Source: Ophthalmolycus amberensis (Eukaryota; Chordata; Actinopteri; Perciformes; Zoarcidae). From it: 64,000 bases of DNA. A program made the position numbers and the translations under genes. Shown in pieces: positions 1-13,142 of this stretch. The notes beneath the pieces were generated by a model. It searched no databases, was not told where the DNA came from, and saw only the letters and a list, made by a program, of their open reading frames with translations. Each line of letters opens with the position of its first letter. The stretch's first letter is position 1. The stretch lies in assembly GCA_024529925.1 (NCBI GenBank), contig JAFEUB010000795.1, positions 496,001 to 560,000 of the forward strand. Reading direction: 5' to 3'.

Positions 1-731
1 GTCTGTGGAGATTTTGTTGCTGTGATAGCGTCGCAACCATGCAAGATGCTGTCACGAAACTTTACAGGTGTGTGTAAAATGAAGGCTGAGTTCGTAGATG
101 GTGTGGTCTTAAGCACCTAACTTGCTGTTTTCTGTAGCTGCTTTATTCTTTGTGTTACACTCAAGGCAATTCTCATCTCTTCTTGATCACTTGCAGTTCA
201 AAAACTACTTTGCGTGATTCCCCCTCTCCAACATTTTGCCAGATAAACCAATAAATCTCTGCTGAGAAGAAGCATGTAAATTGTGTTTACAGCGGTTTTT
301 AAAGTCAATTTTTTGATCTGTAGTTATTGCAAAGCCAAGTGGCAAATCTCTCGATACGATTGTGTGTAATTTGGCACATAGCTGCTACTGTCTTCATCAC
401 ATCTTGCATCTACAGGGCATTCCCTGAGACTTACACTCAAACAGATGTGTACACGGACAGCTGCGGACCCCACGGCATAGTAGTTATGTTTATGCTGTCT
501 GCTTGGAGGACGTGCTCCTACACATGCGCAGTAGATCACTACGCCACCACTTGTAGCACATTGGCCATGCTAACAAGTCCGTACAATCACAACAAATAGA
601 TGTGCCCACGCCTGCGCCCTATGATGACTGAATTTGCATCGCGCAGATGCCAGAAAGTATAACATCGGCTTTGAGAGGGCCTGGGCGTAGCTGTTTAACT
701 GTGTCTGCTTTCCTTAACTCCCTTTCCAATG
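1..731. other. Intergenic or intronic sequence, no gene recognised
   Basis: I see no recognisable exon, RNA gene or mobile element here. Overlapping open frames of 71 to 90 codons occur on both strands around 324-599, but they resemble no family I know and are no longer than chance predicts. The stretch ends at the target duplication of the hAT element that follows. Confidence 0.5.
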
Positions 732-739
732 TCATAGGT

Positions 740-1732
740 CAGGGGTCGCCAATTGGCGGACCGCGGTCCGGATCCGGACCCAGACGCCGTTGTATCCGGA
801 CCCAGGACCTAAAATCGTTTTTATTTTGACAGAGCGCTTCTATTTTAACCGGCGCTGCGCAGCTTTTTCAGCCTTTACGGAACTCGTTCAGCGATGCAGG
901 AAATGCACCGACCAATGCGTTGTAAATCACAACACGTGATGCAGCTCACCGAATCAAATATGGGTATTCAGAGATGTACACACACCGGGGGAGAGACGAG
1001 GAAAGAGAAGGAAGAGCAGGAGAATATTACGTGAGTCAGAGAAGTTATTTCACATGACGTTCTCCAAAAAGAGAAAAGTGGTCAAAGAGACCAGAGTCTT
1101 TAACCAGGAATGAACAGACTCTTATAGGTTAATTCTTCACACGGACAGTTTAAAACCAGTGTGTCTCACATGTTTGGAGACCGTGACGATAATTAAAAGC
1201 GGTAAATGAAGCGCCACTATGAGACAAAGCACAACTCTTTTGAACAAACGTACCCACTCACATCTAAATGAAGACACAGAAAATAAACATAAGAGCCCAA
1301 CATGATCAGAATCCTAACACGTTAATTCACTTCACAACAAGGATGTTAACAGAGAGAATAGAGCTGAAACAAGTGGATTAATAACCACAGATAAAGATCA
1401 TGCTCACTAATTTCTCTTTTTAGAAGATGAGAAAAATATAATATTGTGGCTTTTTTGACATCACTTCACACCTGAATGAACTGAATTTAAAGCTGCAGGA
1501 CAATTCAGTGAAATTATTTTTTCCTAAAATGAATTACTTTAATCCAGCCCTTATTGTGCTTGAAATTAGAAGAACATTTATTCATGTATTTCTATGTATT
1601 ATTTATAATCCATCCAGTTAAATTTGAAAATTGAGAATAATAATTGTTAAAATATAATTGATGTGTACTTTCTTTATTTGATTTGACAGTTGTTGACTAC
1701 ACAGAGACATTGTAGGCTAGGCTTCTTGAATA

Positions 1733-1783
<51 letters not shown>

Positions 1784-1881
1784 GGCACTAAATAGTGCAA
1801 GTTAGATATTATTGTAATGTTCCTTTGCCCGAGGAGATTTTCTCAATCTGGACCTTTTGGAATTTTAGTTGAATACCCCTG
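740..1881. mobile_element. hAT-superfamily non-autonomous DNA transposon (copy 1)
   Basis: The element starts with CAGGGGTCGCC and ends with GAATACCCCTG, so the termini are short inverted repeats of the CAGGGGT type found in hAT (Charlie-like) elements. It is flanked by a perfect 8-bp direct repeat, TCATAGGT, at 732-739 and 1882-1889; 8-bp duplications are diagnostic of hAT. It is 1142 bp long with no transposase frame, so it is non-autonomous. The left arm is GC-rich (GGACCGCGGTCC) and the right arm is AT-rich, with a long AT microsatellite. A related copy in reverse orientation begins at 39527; the shared segment includes the blocks around 1060-1110 and 1270-1500. The hAT assignment is secure. 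Subfamily is inferred from the termini only. Confidence 0.88.
1729..1783. repeat. (AT)n microsatellite
   Basis: An almost pure alternating TA tract with a single interruption (ACATAT near 1771). It lies inside hAT copy 1. The related copy at 39527 lacks it at the matching point, so it expanded after the two copies separated. Confidence 0.95.
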
Positions 1882-1889
1882 TCATAGGT

Positions 1890-3726
1890 CATTCCTCATA
1901 GGTCATTCCTGACTAGTCACAGTATTCAAGAGTCGTTATATTGTGCTGTAAAGAATTAGCTGTGAGCTTTTCAACACGGATCTAGATGCTATCTGACAAG
2001 AACTGGAAAAAATGAGACTGGAATAAATAAAACTAAAAAAAACTAAATAAAAACACAGACCCTGTGTCGCTAATATTGATCATTCACACTGTTGTGGATA
2101 AACTGTGAATATGCCCATAAGGGGGGAACTTTTTCCGTGCTAACCTTAAAGCTTCACAAATTAGGTTTTACAATTTACAAGTATGATGTGGAAACTGGAA
2201 GCCTCCAGGTCACAAACACTGATAATGGTCTTTTCAGTGAAGTTGGAGAATAAATGAATGAGTAAATGAGGGAAAGCAGATCATTTTTAATATGTTGTGA
2301 TGTTTTAAAACACGCAGCCTCAGGGGTAAAATATGAAGCGATATGATAACTCTCCTTCTTTGAAAATGCTTTTTGTTATGAACCCAAAACAGAGAAGGCA
2401 TGTTGATGGGAATAGTCTGCAGACCTCACTACTAGTGAATGAATCCAGTTGTTGTTGAAAGAGATGTTTTCACAGAAACATGAATATTATAATACATCAT
2501 TAAAACTACTAATGACAGAATTTGTTTTAATCCATAAAAATACCAACGTTAATTTCCTTATCATTCGAATTGTGTGTTTTTAGTGATGAAAAAAACAACA
2601 ATTGTGATACTAACAATTAAAAATGTTATGGTTTACACTGACTTCAGAGTGGTTGAAAGGATTTTTTTGGACGATGGCAAAAACAATAGTGTGGAGCCTT
2701 GTAGACCAGCTGCTATAATCAAACAACAAAGGGATCTGTATCTGCCCATATGGATCATCAATAATCATCAATTAGTGTCGGCAACAAAAAAAAACGTGAT
2801 CAGGGATCTCTAAAAGTAGTATTTGCGCCCTTTCTTTTCTTTTGTGCTGAACCGATCCCAACCGTGGGTTTTATGATCCGTTGCACCACTACTCAATACT
2901 CAACATGCATTGAGCAAATAGACATAAAAACAAGCTCACAGATAAACACAGTTGTATGCACACCTACGTCTCAGCTCATCAGAGCCCATCTCCAGCAGGA
3001 AATCTATCCACATTGATCTCCATCCTCCCTCCCCAAGCTTACAGTACCCTGTTCACTCTCAAACCTTGCATAAGCTGCTCCCTGACATTTTACACCGCGT
3101 CAACATTTTTTACAAGGCTGCTCACTGCCATGATGTCTTGACCTCCTGTCCCACAGCAATAACTAAGCTCTCTTTCCTGAATTACAGACCTGAGGCACGT
3201 AAAGATGGAACCGAGGATGAAATGAGTGGGCTCTCAGGCAGAGCGGAGATCAACTGCTCACAGTCCAGTTAGGAATGTCCTGACCTTCAGCTTTACTCTC
3301 AGTTGCTGTTCAGCAGTCAGCGTTAAGAGGAAACACATTCAACGCAACATTATTGCTGTCTTCGTCTTCAGAATATAGGTGCACAATATTGTGTATATCA
3401 TGACAGGTGAGTGATTAAGTAGAACCATGAACACTGACACAAGAACTCAAAATCAGACCGTAGTTTAAAGCAGTGTACTATATGTACAGTGTTGTCTGTT
3501 TACAGTGTCTTGAGATGTACAGTTCTTTACGGAAACGTTCTCTGAATACATGGCAAACCGGAAACTACTGCGTTTCCTGTTGTGTTGTTAACTGCAAATA
3601 AAATATATTAGAATTTGTACAGTAAAGTAGTCACAAAATGCTCCCTAAAAATACAAAGAGTATGTAACATGACTAACGCTTTTAGGCACTAATTTAGTAT
3701 AATTAGGTGTTTGTGTTGTAAAAGAA
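1890..3726. other. AT-rich non-coding stretch with weak repeat remnants
   Basis: No gene is recognised. The motif TCATAGGTCATTCC is repeated in tandem just after the hAT (1882-1909). Around 2830-2897 the text ending in CCGTTGCACCACTACT resembles the terminal part of a fish hAT-type MITE, but no partner end was found. A short frame at 2952-3272 has no family resemblance. Confidence 0.4.
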
Positions 3727-3772
3727 GACTCAGCATTAACGGTGTGCAATCTACTCATTGAGCTACAGGACC
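3727..3772 (-). repeat. tRNA-like head of a SINE (fragment)
   Basis: Read on the minus strand, the block begins GGTCCTGTAGCTCAATGAG and continues to AATGCTGAGTC. This matches the tRNA-derived 5' head (A-box region) of common fish SINEs. The B-box and tail expected downstream are not recognisable, so only a fragment remains. It is not a functional tRNA gene because no cloverleaf can be drawn. Confidence 0.4.
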
Positions 3773-3776
3773 TCCT

Positions 3777-6700
3777 ATTCAGCACTGTTCTGACCCTGTG
3801 TGGGTGTGAACCCTCCAGAAGGATGTGCCCTTTATAGGTCTGCAGAGACCGTATTTATTGTCTGGCTTTATGGTTTGCCACTCATCGCTAAGAAAAAAAT
3901 GAAAGTTCTCTAATACACAACTCTCACTCTTGATGACGTCTCTCTTGATAGATTGATTTCCTGCAATCGAGCACATTAGCGTGCGTACAGGACAACAGAT
4001 AAAAGCCAGGATTCTATCAGCGACTGGGGTCTTATTCTAAAGTCGCCTCTATGTTTGTATTTTGCTTTGTACTCTGATATTTGTGATTAAAGAAATAAAC
4101 GCAACATTTGAAGTAAACAATAATTGTTTCCCGCCAAAAGCTCATCAGTGGTTCAAATCACAGAGCCACTGTGTACATTGTATATTTTCATGCGCAAGCT
4201 CAATAACAACAGGTCTCCAATATTAACATCCATGTAAAAGACATTCATTGAGACAATCTCCACATCCACCTAATCAAAGACCTGTCGAATTCTGCACTGA
4301 TTTGTATTCAAACGTAGTTCCAAAACATTGCAATGCATCATGGGAACACATGAGCAATGACAGTAACGCACTAAAAACTGCTGAACCGCTGCGACTCGCA
4401 AATGGTGTCCTGCTACTTTTTAAAATATTTCTTTCTTTCTTAAGATATATTTCCATATAGGCTGGCAGGTAGACTATTACATTGTCAATAGAGTGAAAAT
4501 TCCTTTTTAATTTAGTAATACTATGATATAATACAGTCACTGCAAATACGCCCCAAAAATAGTCTGATATCAATTTGAGGTTATATCACCCACCCCGATT
4601 TTATTGTCGATATTTCATTGAAATATCACTCCTGAAGCTTCCCTAAGATCCTGATGTATCGTTACATCATCCATGTTTGACCTCATATCCAAACAGTCGA
4701 CCAGAAAGCAACAGACACAAACAGAATGCATGTCCTGAGTATCTGCTATTTAAAAGTGTTACAGGATCTTTACTGCTGCAATACTGTAACCCAAAAGGTG
4801 CGTGAGTAATAGCAAAAGAAACATGGCCTATATAACACTGCAGAACAAAGAGGAAGGCTTCGGACAGCAATAACAAAGGCTCCTGCTGAGTCTGGTCTTT
4901 GATGTGTTGCTGAGGTTCTGGGATGTCACTGGGTTTTTTTTTTCCTCAACCTTCACCGCACAACAGCATGGCAGCAGATGGATGTTGCACATCAGCTTCT
5001 GCTTAACTGTCTAATCAGACAACCTCGCCTACCTTCCTCCAGTCAGAGGGTTGATGCTAATGTACCAAAACAAAGTACAAATGATCTAAAAGAAACTAAA
5101 GCTTGACTGGAAATCAATCAAAATCAACATACGAATGAAGTAATATCTAATCTTGTGGGTGGAGTGATGTGCTACACAAGTGATTTTTTCATATTGCAAC
5201 ACAGAATGAAATAAGTTCTTATTCAATTGCTTAATCTTAAACAAATGTTCAATGATCCTTGTAGGGAAACAGGCCCATGTCTATGTTTATTGTTCAAAAA
5301 CTAGGTTTAAGGCCCCATTGAACAGCACCGAACATTAACCGCATTTTTGTATTCACATTTAATTAAGCACTCAAAAATCATCAAAATATATTTGCCCCTA
5401 TTGTTTAAGAATCATTTTCAGGCTTACATGTTTTTGCTTTCTCTTTTTCTATCTGGACCCTCTTTCCTTGCTTCTCTCCGAGCGCTTCTCACACTGAAGA
5501 TAAAACAACCATCTGGTTGCTCTCCATCAGCTTTATGACACAAATGATGAACAATCATCTGTGCCGTCAATCAACAAACCTGTTTGGCTGTAGAAATAAT
5601 GGCCCTGAGGCTGGTACTCCAAAGCAATTCGAGATTCAACCTGATTGACCATGCTTGATTAACAACAGCATGCTGCCTTGTATGTGGAAATGCATTTACC
5701 TTTCTATAGGCAACATTGTTTCTTCGAATAGCAGCAATCTCTCTGTTGAGCTAATGAGCTGGCTTGGACAATGCATCCGAGGCATAAGTAATGTCATCAT
5801 AAGTGACATAAGTGACAGCTTACCGAGGTAGAGGAGCCCTGTTATAACTCGTAGTGCAGCAGGAGGGTTGGGAAGATGGGTATATTGCGGAGGATGTGAA
5901 CATTGTGTTAAGAAGCCGGTCAGTCAACGTAGTCCCAGTTTTCTCAGCAAACAAAATGTCATTACAGACCTCAACTAGACCTTTGAACTAGTTATTTATA
6001 ACTGTTGATTCATACAAAGTGCGTTCACAGAGCTGAACCCTAACTAGAGTCATATGATTAACTTACACTGAGCTAGAGGACACAACTGTGACGGGAAAGC
6101 AGCAGGATTCAGACAGATCCAGTTAACCAATAACACTATCTCAATGCCTCTCTCTCGCTCTCGCTCTCTCTGGGTGTCGTTTCAGAGCGATTCTTTAGTG
6201 CCACCCATGATTAATGCAGCTATGAATGGGTTTCTCTTTCACCAAGCACTGTGGGAGAAGGCTTTCTTTCGTTCTCCCACTTTCTTAGCCATTTTGATTT
6301 CCTCCCAACGTGACCTGATTTAGTCACAGAGTGTGAAACTGATTTGGACTCATTTACATGCTAATGACATAAAGAGAGGTGAAAATGATGTGCATGCATC
6401 ACCTCATTGGTTCTAGGGGACACCACCGCAGTCATTCTTAAATTTAAGTAGGGAGCGGCTCGAAGGAACTCGTACTTCGTGTGGTACCATCTAGTCGCCG
6501 GTACCTGATACTGCTGGGAAGAACAAATCGGTAGTGAAATAATACAGCACTGGTGCTCAGGCTCTGTTCAGAAAAAAACGAGTTTTGGGCATAAGTATAT
6601 TATAACGTAATCATGATGTGGTCAACTTTAATCTTGTAAAATTAAGTTTTTGTCGAGACGCTTGAATAAATAGTGGTTTGAAGGAGATGTTTTCACACCA

Positions 6701-8217
6701 ATATAAAATAGATAACTAGTCCTAAGACGCTTGTAATACAATTTTAAAACTGCTAAGGCCAAGATTTAGTTTGTCAACTAAAAAAAACTATATTTGAATT
6801 GCGTATTTCAATGCAAATAACCACTAACGATGACTATAACAATTTGAAAGGATAACAGTTAGAACTTTTGATTCATAAACACACATGGGCACTAAAAAGA
6901 TCACCACTAAAGACGCAATGCAACTGGACCGCGCCACTGCTCAGCACAGGCAGCTTTCCAAATTTGTAAGATGCATTATATTGTCTTTAAAAAGTGAAAA
7001 AAAGAAGATTTCTGCGAAGACAAGGGTGTCACGTTTGAGATATTTATGTGTGCCGTTCCTGTCCGCAGCAGCAGTCACAAAACAGAACGCCTATGAAGAG
7101 CAGTGTTTGGATTGTGTGGCTGCTTGCTTGGAAGCAATGGGGTTTTTAAGGATCTCCGTCTAGAGACAGTGTAGCCTTGGCCTTCCCTGCCGGCCTGCAA
7201 CATCTCTCACACATCTCTTCGTGACCCAAGTGCTTCGATATCAGTTACTCGAAGGTGCAGGTCAATATTGTGTTGGAGGAGGTCAAGGGAGCAAAGACAA
7301 GTACGAGACTGACTTCTCAAACCTTAATGGACTTTACAGCACGACCAGAGGACAGAGACCCGTTATTGACAATGGGAAGGGAATATCGAAAGAAAAACAA
7401 CATGACACAGGAAAAAAACGCTGATAAATGCTGTGGAGGTTGCGTCATCACTGACACAGAGTGTCATCTTTCTCTCTGCCTTCGTCTTTGAACAGAAACT
7501 ATGTTAAAACGGAACTTTGCACACTATACACCAGCTGAACCGAGACTGGCTCACATTTTGAGAACTGTCACAAACAATCAAACAAGAAATGTCCAAGCAG
7601 TTCACCCTTCACCACGCCTGGCACAGAAGTTTCCCTTTTATTAAAGAGCAATAGTAGCAGATTAAACCCCTGAGCCAAAAGTCAACACTTCAACATCAAC
7701 AATGCTTGACCTCTCAAAGACCGATCCAGCCCCTTCAGACTGATAGTACTCAGTGGATGAAAGCTATAGGCAATAGCTTTCTCTCCAAATCAAAGTAGTC
7801 TACTGAGGCTTTAGGGGAAAAAAGCATGACAGAGGCAGAAACTCAGATCACACTTTCAAGGAAAAAAGTTAAATGGAATAAGACAGCGCTGTCAAAACAA
7901 CTTGAGTAACACCGATGTGGCTGTCATATTCATGTGCGTGATACTAGAACAATGTCAAGAGCCGGACAACAAGGGCTGATCCAACTGCTTCAGGATATTC
8001 CTGCTTTATGTAGAGACAAGTGACCGTGAATGTTTGGCCTTTTGTAGAGTTATAGTATGGCAAATTATATCCTTGATCCGACATCGCATAGAGACGCAGC
8101 TTTAAAAAGAATATATGTGCGTCAGACTGCTTAAGCTAAAACAATATGATTCAATCCAGTATCTTGTTCATATATCATGTGATGATAATTGGATACAAAT
8201 TTGAATAAGAAAGGTCA
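3777..8217. other. Intergenic or intronic sequence, no gene recognised
   Basis: A long AT-rich region with only short chance open frames. The block at about 6186-6420 has mixed composition, with octamer-like ATTTACATGCTAAT and homeodomain-like TAATGCAG words. It looks more like conserved non-coding DNA than its surroundings, but this cannot be shown from one sequence. No tRNA, rRNA or mobile element was identified. Confidence 0.4.
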
Positions 8218-8218
8218 A

Positions 8219-8686
8219 CTAGAGTTGCACCAATTGTAATTTTTATGGTCGATTCAGTCAATGCCGATTTCCAGTTTTTCTTAAATCTGACCTGCCAATT
8301 ACGATTTTTTTTCTCAGAATTAGAATTGACAGCAAAGCTTCAGACTAACTTTTTTTTACCAATATCCTGAAAAATGATTTCAACCGCCCCGAAGTCAGTG
8401 CCAACTGTCAAATTCTACATTTCATCGTCATGTTATTGTCATCTAGTGGTTATTTGCACAAAAACACACAAATTAAATGATTAGGAAATGAATGATTGCA
8501 TTTTTATTTAACTTGCTTTGATTAAAAAGAATCTTAGCACTAGTGGTTTATTTTTATTATGTATTAGAAGCTGTTGCTTAGAGCAAACATTAGTGTTAGG
8601 ATGTTAAACATAAGAAAACATATATCTTCTTCTATATCTATACTTCCAGTCTCATGACCGGTCGTGGCTGATCGATTGGTGCCTAA
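8219..8686. mobile_element. Probable degenerate MITE
   Basis: The left end reads TAGAGTTGCACCAATTG and the right end CGATTGGTGCCTAA. These are imperfect inverted repeats (GTTGCACCAAT versus the reverse complement of GATTGGTGC). This form is typical of fish MITEs whose ends contain GCACCGATT-like words. No target duplication could be recognised, so the exact limits and superfamily are uncertain. Confidence 0.4.
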
Positions 8687-11239
8687 CAATGATCAACTTA
8701 GAAGACGGATTTCAAATTGAACTCGTGATGTCAATATTTCTTAGGAGCGACATCATCAACTGATATGGGACGGTGAGTCACTTTCAACTGTTTCAACTGT
8801 GAGCTGTAAGCTTTGATGCTGTAATCCAGCCCACGAGTAAACCTAAAAACCATATCCTCATTTGATGAACAGGGAACTATGATTAGTCTCCAAACTCTGA
8901 GGAAAAAGCTAAATCAATATTTGATGGCAAGCCGACACCCAGAAGACTGAAGTCCTTACAGTGCAAACTGAACAACCAGCAAAGCTGTGCAGTTTAAGGA
9001 TGATGAGTCGAAGAACATACGTACTCTGTAGATGTATTACGTTACAGTGCTTTTTAATATAACCTTATGAAACACAATCAGTATGGACTGAAAGGTTCAG
9101 CATATTTTCAATTGGTCCATGTAGAGGTGAAATGCTTCTGTCAGCTCTAAATTCTTTCTCGCTATTGACCACTCCAGCTGGCCCTAACAAAGTTTTTGCC
9201 GAGGTTTTATTCTGAATTCAGCTTGATATTGCTGACGGCAACAAAAAGCCACATTGTACTTAAAGAGCAAATATCTCTGGCAAGGCTGCACAACCTTCTA
9301 AAGACGTTCAGATTTGTATTTGATCTGCATCTGAACCCAGATCTGACTCAACAGAGACAGTGTGGTCAACAAGCAGGTTGATTTCTGAAAGAATATTAGA
9401 GATTTTGTTCCAGAAGGAATTGTAGAAACATTTAAGTGAGTCGAACTCATGACTACTCAGCTACAGTAAATATGCATTCATAAATGTGATTCATATGCAT
9501 CTGATTTCTATAATATTGTACAGCTCAGTGTTGGTTTGTGAAGCTGCGGAGATACTGACTGTAGTGATGATGTCATCTGGAGATGATTCCTCTACAGACG
9601 GTGAATAATGGAGCAACTCGGGACACTATGACAGCAGCCATGGAAAGCTTGCTGGAATAGAGGAGTATTTTCTGATTCATAGCAATGGACACATCTAAAA
9701 TCATTGCAATTAAAGAAAGTATTTTGGGTGTTTTTTGCTATCAAACAAGCACTTTAACAATAGCTCCTTGGGCTCTGGGATATGGTGATATGCTGTTTTG
9801 ACAATTTACAGATATTTGATTAGGATTAAACTAACAATCAACATATTAATCTGTGAGAACAATATGAATCAGATGCATCCCTACAGTCGCCCATAGCCTC
9901 CGAGCGCTGAGGTGTAATGTATAGCTATAGCCCCCGTCATCTGTAATTCGTCTGGTTGCTAGTTAACACACATCAACAGTGTGGCGCACAGTCCACCTTC
10001 TTCATGCTAAATCCTGTGTTGAACACCAGTTTGCTTGCTCTAATTGCTCACACAAAGCTTTTCTACATGCAGCAATACAGTTGTCAGTAACAACACAGCA
10101 CCACTTCTCTCACAAAAGACATAAACTAATTAATGCAACATGAAAATCAACACCCACCTTGTAGCCCTATCTACGGGGTTTTATTATCTTTTGTTATTGC
10201 CGAAGGGCAAAATAGTGTGTTATTGTACCTCCGCCCACACCGATGTTGTGAACAGAGTAGAGAACGTAAACCTTGAGTAGATGAAATCCATAGCTTACAG
10301 AGCAAAGCTTTTAAGAAGATATTACATATGGAGTAATTTCCCTGTGGCACTGCCATCCACAGTGCAAAGGCAGCTAAGGAATATTGTTGTTTCGCCAAAC
10401 CTCATAACAAGTGTGTTTAGATCAATCGTCTTGATAGGCTAATGATTTAATCACACATTTCCAAACAGTTATTATCTTTAATAATTAATGCAGCAGGGCT
10501 GGAGGTTGTTGTCCTATTCTTTTCCTCCCCCGGGGTCCAATTTAGTATCCTCCAGCTGCAGCAGGAATAAGATCCCATTCTGCAGGGAGGGTGTTTGTCC
10601 TTCAGTGCTATACAGAAAAATACAGTATCCTAGGCTACGGAGATGGTGAGACAAAGCAGTGGAGTGAAAGAGAGGCCAGTGCAGAGGAATAGAGCACAGA
10701 CCTAAAGGAAAGGTATGAAATGAAAACTTTGTATCTCCACTTTCAACATCACAAGCATGGGGGCATTCTCCAAGGCCTTATAAGGTTGATATCATGGCTC
10801 TCCAGAGACCTCTCACTTTCTCTAATGGCCATGCATTAGTCTCCTCCATAGCGTTGGTCATCACCCTCTTCCTCAGCCATTGTTCTCCCTCTGTTCTCCA
10901 CTCCCCGTGGTACAAGCCCTTTCTTCCATCTTTATTCTGTCCTGTCAACCACTTTGTTTGCCTCAGAGTTTTACAGAAATGTCCCCACACTGAATGTCTC
11001 GGTCTACTCACTCGTGGCAATACATGAATTCAGATTAGTAGATCAATTACAACAGCTAAAATGGGATAATTGTCTTTTTTTTTGGCAAAATGTGTTTTTT
11101 ATGTTATCTGTACAGAGGTTCAATAAATATGGAATTCGTATTTTTTTTTCTCAGCAACCGACAATCCAAATGTTTACTTGTGACTTCATTTTAGCAGAAT
11201 AGAAGTGAAAAATTACATCCAAATAATGCAACTTAACAT

Positions 11240-11243
<4 letters not shown>
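8687..11243. other. Intergenic or intronic sequence, no gene recognised
   Basis: No exon or element is recognised. Short frames around 10171-10398 (-) and 10794-11027 (+) match no family I know. AT-rich blocks such as 10440-10500 could be conserved non-coding DNA, but nothing in the sequence proves it. Confidence 0.4.

Positions 11244-11332
<89 letters not shown>
11244..11332. repeat. (AT)n microsatellite
   Basis: About 90 bp of alternating AT with two ACAT interruptions. The IYIYIY-type frame it produces on the minus strand is an artefact of the repeat. Confidence 0.95.
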
Positions 11333-12399
11333 TCCACAGTGGCGTTAACTCAAGGGACAATATTGCTTTTGTGAGAGAAACCAACGAAACAACACTCGTA
11401 CTTTAAACATCGGACAGACCAAAGATATCATACAAGTGGACGATGGCTACTGAAATGCATGCTGCATGACCGGATGAGGATAGAAGCTTAGGATATATAA
11501 TTGCAACGCAGACCTTGTGAGCCTGGTACCCTGCTCGCCCTGAACAATGAACAGCCACACACAACGCCTGCCGGCGGCTGCCCTCCCCCTTTGGCCGGGA
11601 CGGGCACAGATTGGTACACATCAGGCACCAAAGTCCACCACCAATATAGACTTCAGATACCTCCATTACATAATGGTTATCCCAACTAACTTGTATTTTC
11701 TGCAGAGGCAAATGTGGTGGACTCGTGAAATGCACCTCACACAGTTCATAACTTTAATCTATAGCAGCACCATGGATGGCAGGGACTTAATGTATGGAGC
11801 AATAGTGTGTCAATTAAACAAAATAAGTAGATATCGGGGTTGAATTTGCCATTTCCACAAAGAGAACTCCGAAGGAGCATCCACATGCCGAAGGTGCCGT
11901 TTAATAAAACGAAGCAGGAAAGGAATTGGACCATTAAGTACACCTACAAATGAATGACCTTCCACATCTCATGACACACTAAAAGGACAAAAGCAATATA
12001 ACTACAATCGATCATTTTAGGCGTAGACTAAGCTGCGCGTGGATGAATCACCGATAATTGTAGCAATAGGTGTGTACAATCATCCAAAATACCACAATCT
12101 TATCATTTCAGTTACATATATCCTTAATAACATGCCAGGACTGCTAAAAACCAAGAAACGTTGTCGGTCAAAGCTCACCGCCCTGTTGTTAACACTGATG
12201 CTGAGGACAAATCCACAGGCTGAGCAAATCAGCATCCACCCACCGCTCCTCCGGATGCCTGGAGGACGAGTACTACAGCCTCGCTGGCAGAGCGGGGCTT
12301 ATCGATGTTTACCGATGATTAATACAGAATAAGGTCTTACCTGCAGAATGTCATATGCTGATCAAGTCACCTCCTTTAGGGTTTTGTGAGGGATGTCAG
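11333..12399. other. Unassigned sequence next to a CpG-rich block
   Basis: No exon could be identified with confidence. On the minus strand a consensus-like splice donor (CTGCAG followed by GTAAGACC) lies near 12332-12346, immediately after the CpG-rich block. A minus-strand first exon could therefore end here with an ATG a few codons earlier. No downstream coding exon was found to support it. Confidence 0.3.
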
Positions 12400-12575
12400 T
12401 GCGTGTTTCACCGACAGAAAGCGTAAGGAGCACGGGTGCCTGACAGCGCCGCCCCGGAACGAGTATAAAACAAAACGAACCCACTGCGGTTGTCTGGTCT
12501 GTGAATACAGCCCTGCGCGAGAGCCAGCTACCCCACCCGAGCAGCGCGAGCTCGTGCGTTAACGTTACATGGACA
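12400..12575. promoter_or_regulatory. CpG-rich promoter-like block with a TATA box
   Basis: CpG dinucleotides are dense here compared with the AT-rich surroundings (CAGCGCCGCCCCGGAACG, GCGCGAGAGCC, AGCAGCGCGAGCTCG). A plus-strand TATA-like word, GTATAAAACA, lies near 12462-12471. The block ends exactly at the target duplication of a hAT element, and similar sequence resumes at 15188, so the transposon was inserted into or beside a promoter region. It could serve a plus-strand transcript, a minus-strand transcript ending its first exon near 12346, or both. The gene served is unknown. Confidence 0.45.
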
Positions 12576-13142
12576 CAGGGGCGTTTCTAGGATTCAAAGA
12601 AAGGGGGGGCTTAGCCCCAAGGGGAGTGGCATGTTTGCGCGCATAGTGAGCAGCAATTTCTTTTGGGGCCCATTTGGGGCCTTGGATATCCATTGTTTCA
12701 GCCAGTTCATTAGATTGGTTCAATCAGAAAGAGTGTGATTTTGCTCTGTAGTTTTGCTTGCATTCAGTATATGATAACACAAGAGACAGAATTTGAGTGA
12801 AATTTGACAACACAAATATGAACTTTTCTCAAATAAAGAATATCCGCGTCACTCGCAAATCCTAATTCTTAAAGGGACCACACACAATGGATGGAGAATG
12901 GACCTGACAGTGTCAACTTTATATCGTTACGTATGATGATAGGCTATTGGATTGTAATTTGAAGGGGGAGAAAACATACAAACCAGAACGCACGCACATA
13001 TGTAGCTTGTTAGAGTTATAAATAACTTGTCCATGTGAGAAACAATAGTTTAATTTAATGACATCACCAAAATAAAAATATATTTTTTTTTTTTCTTCTT
13101 TTTTTTTTTAAAGCCAATAATGCCAAATTATTTGGGGGGGCT

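Noticed and set aside
3727..3772. Possible tRNA gene
   Set aside because: Only the A-box half resembles a tRNA. There is no B-box or cloverleaf, so a SINE head is the better reading.
11151..11384. A frame encoding a long run of alternating Ile and Tyr
   Set aside because: It is only the translation of the (AT)n microsatellite.
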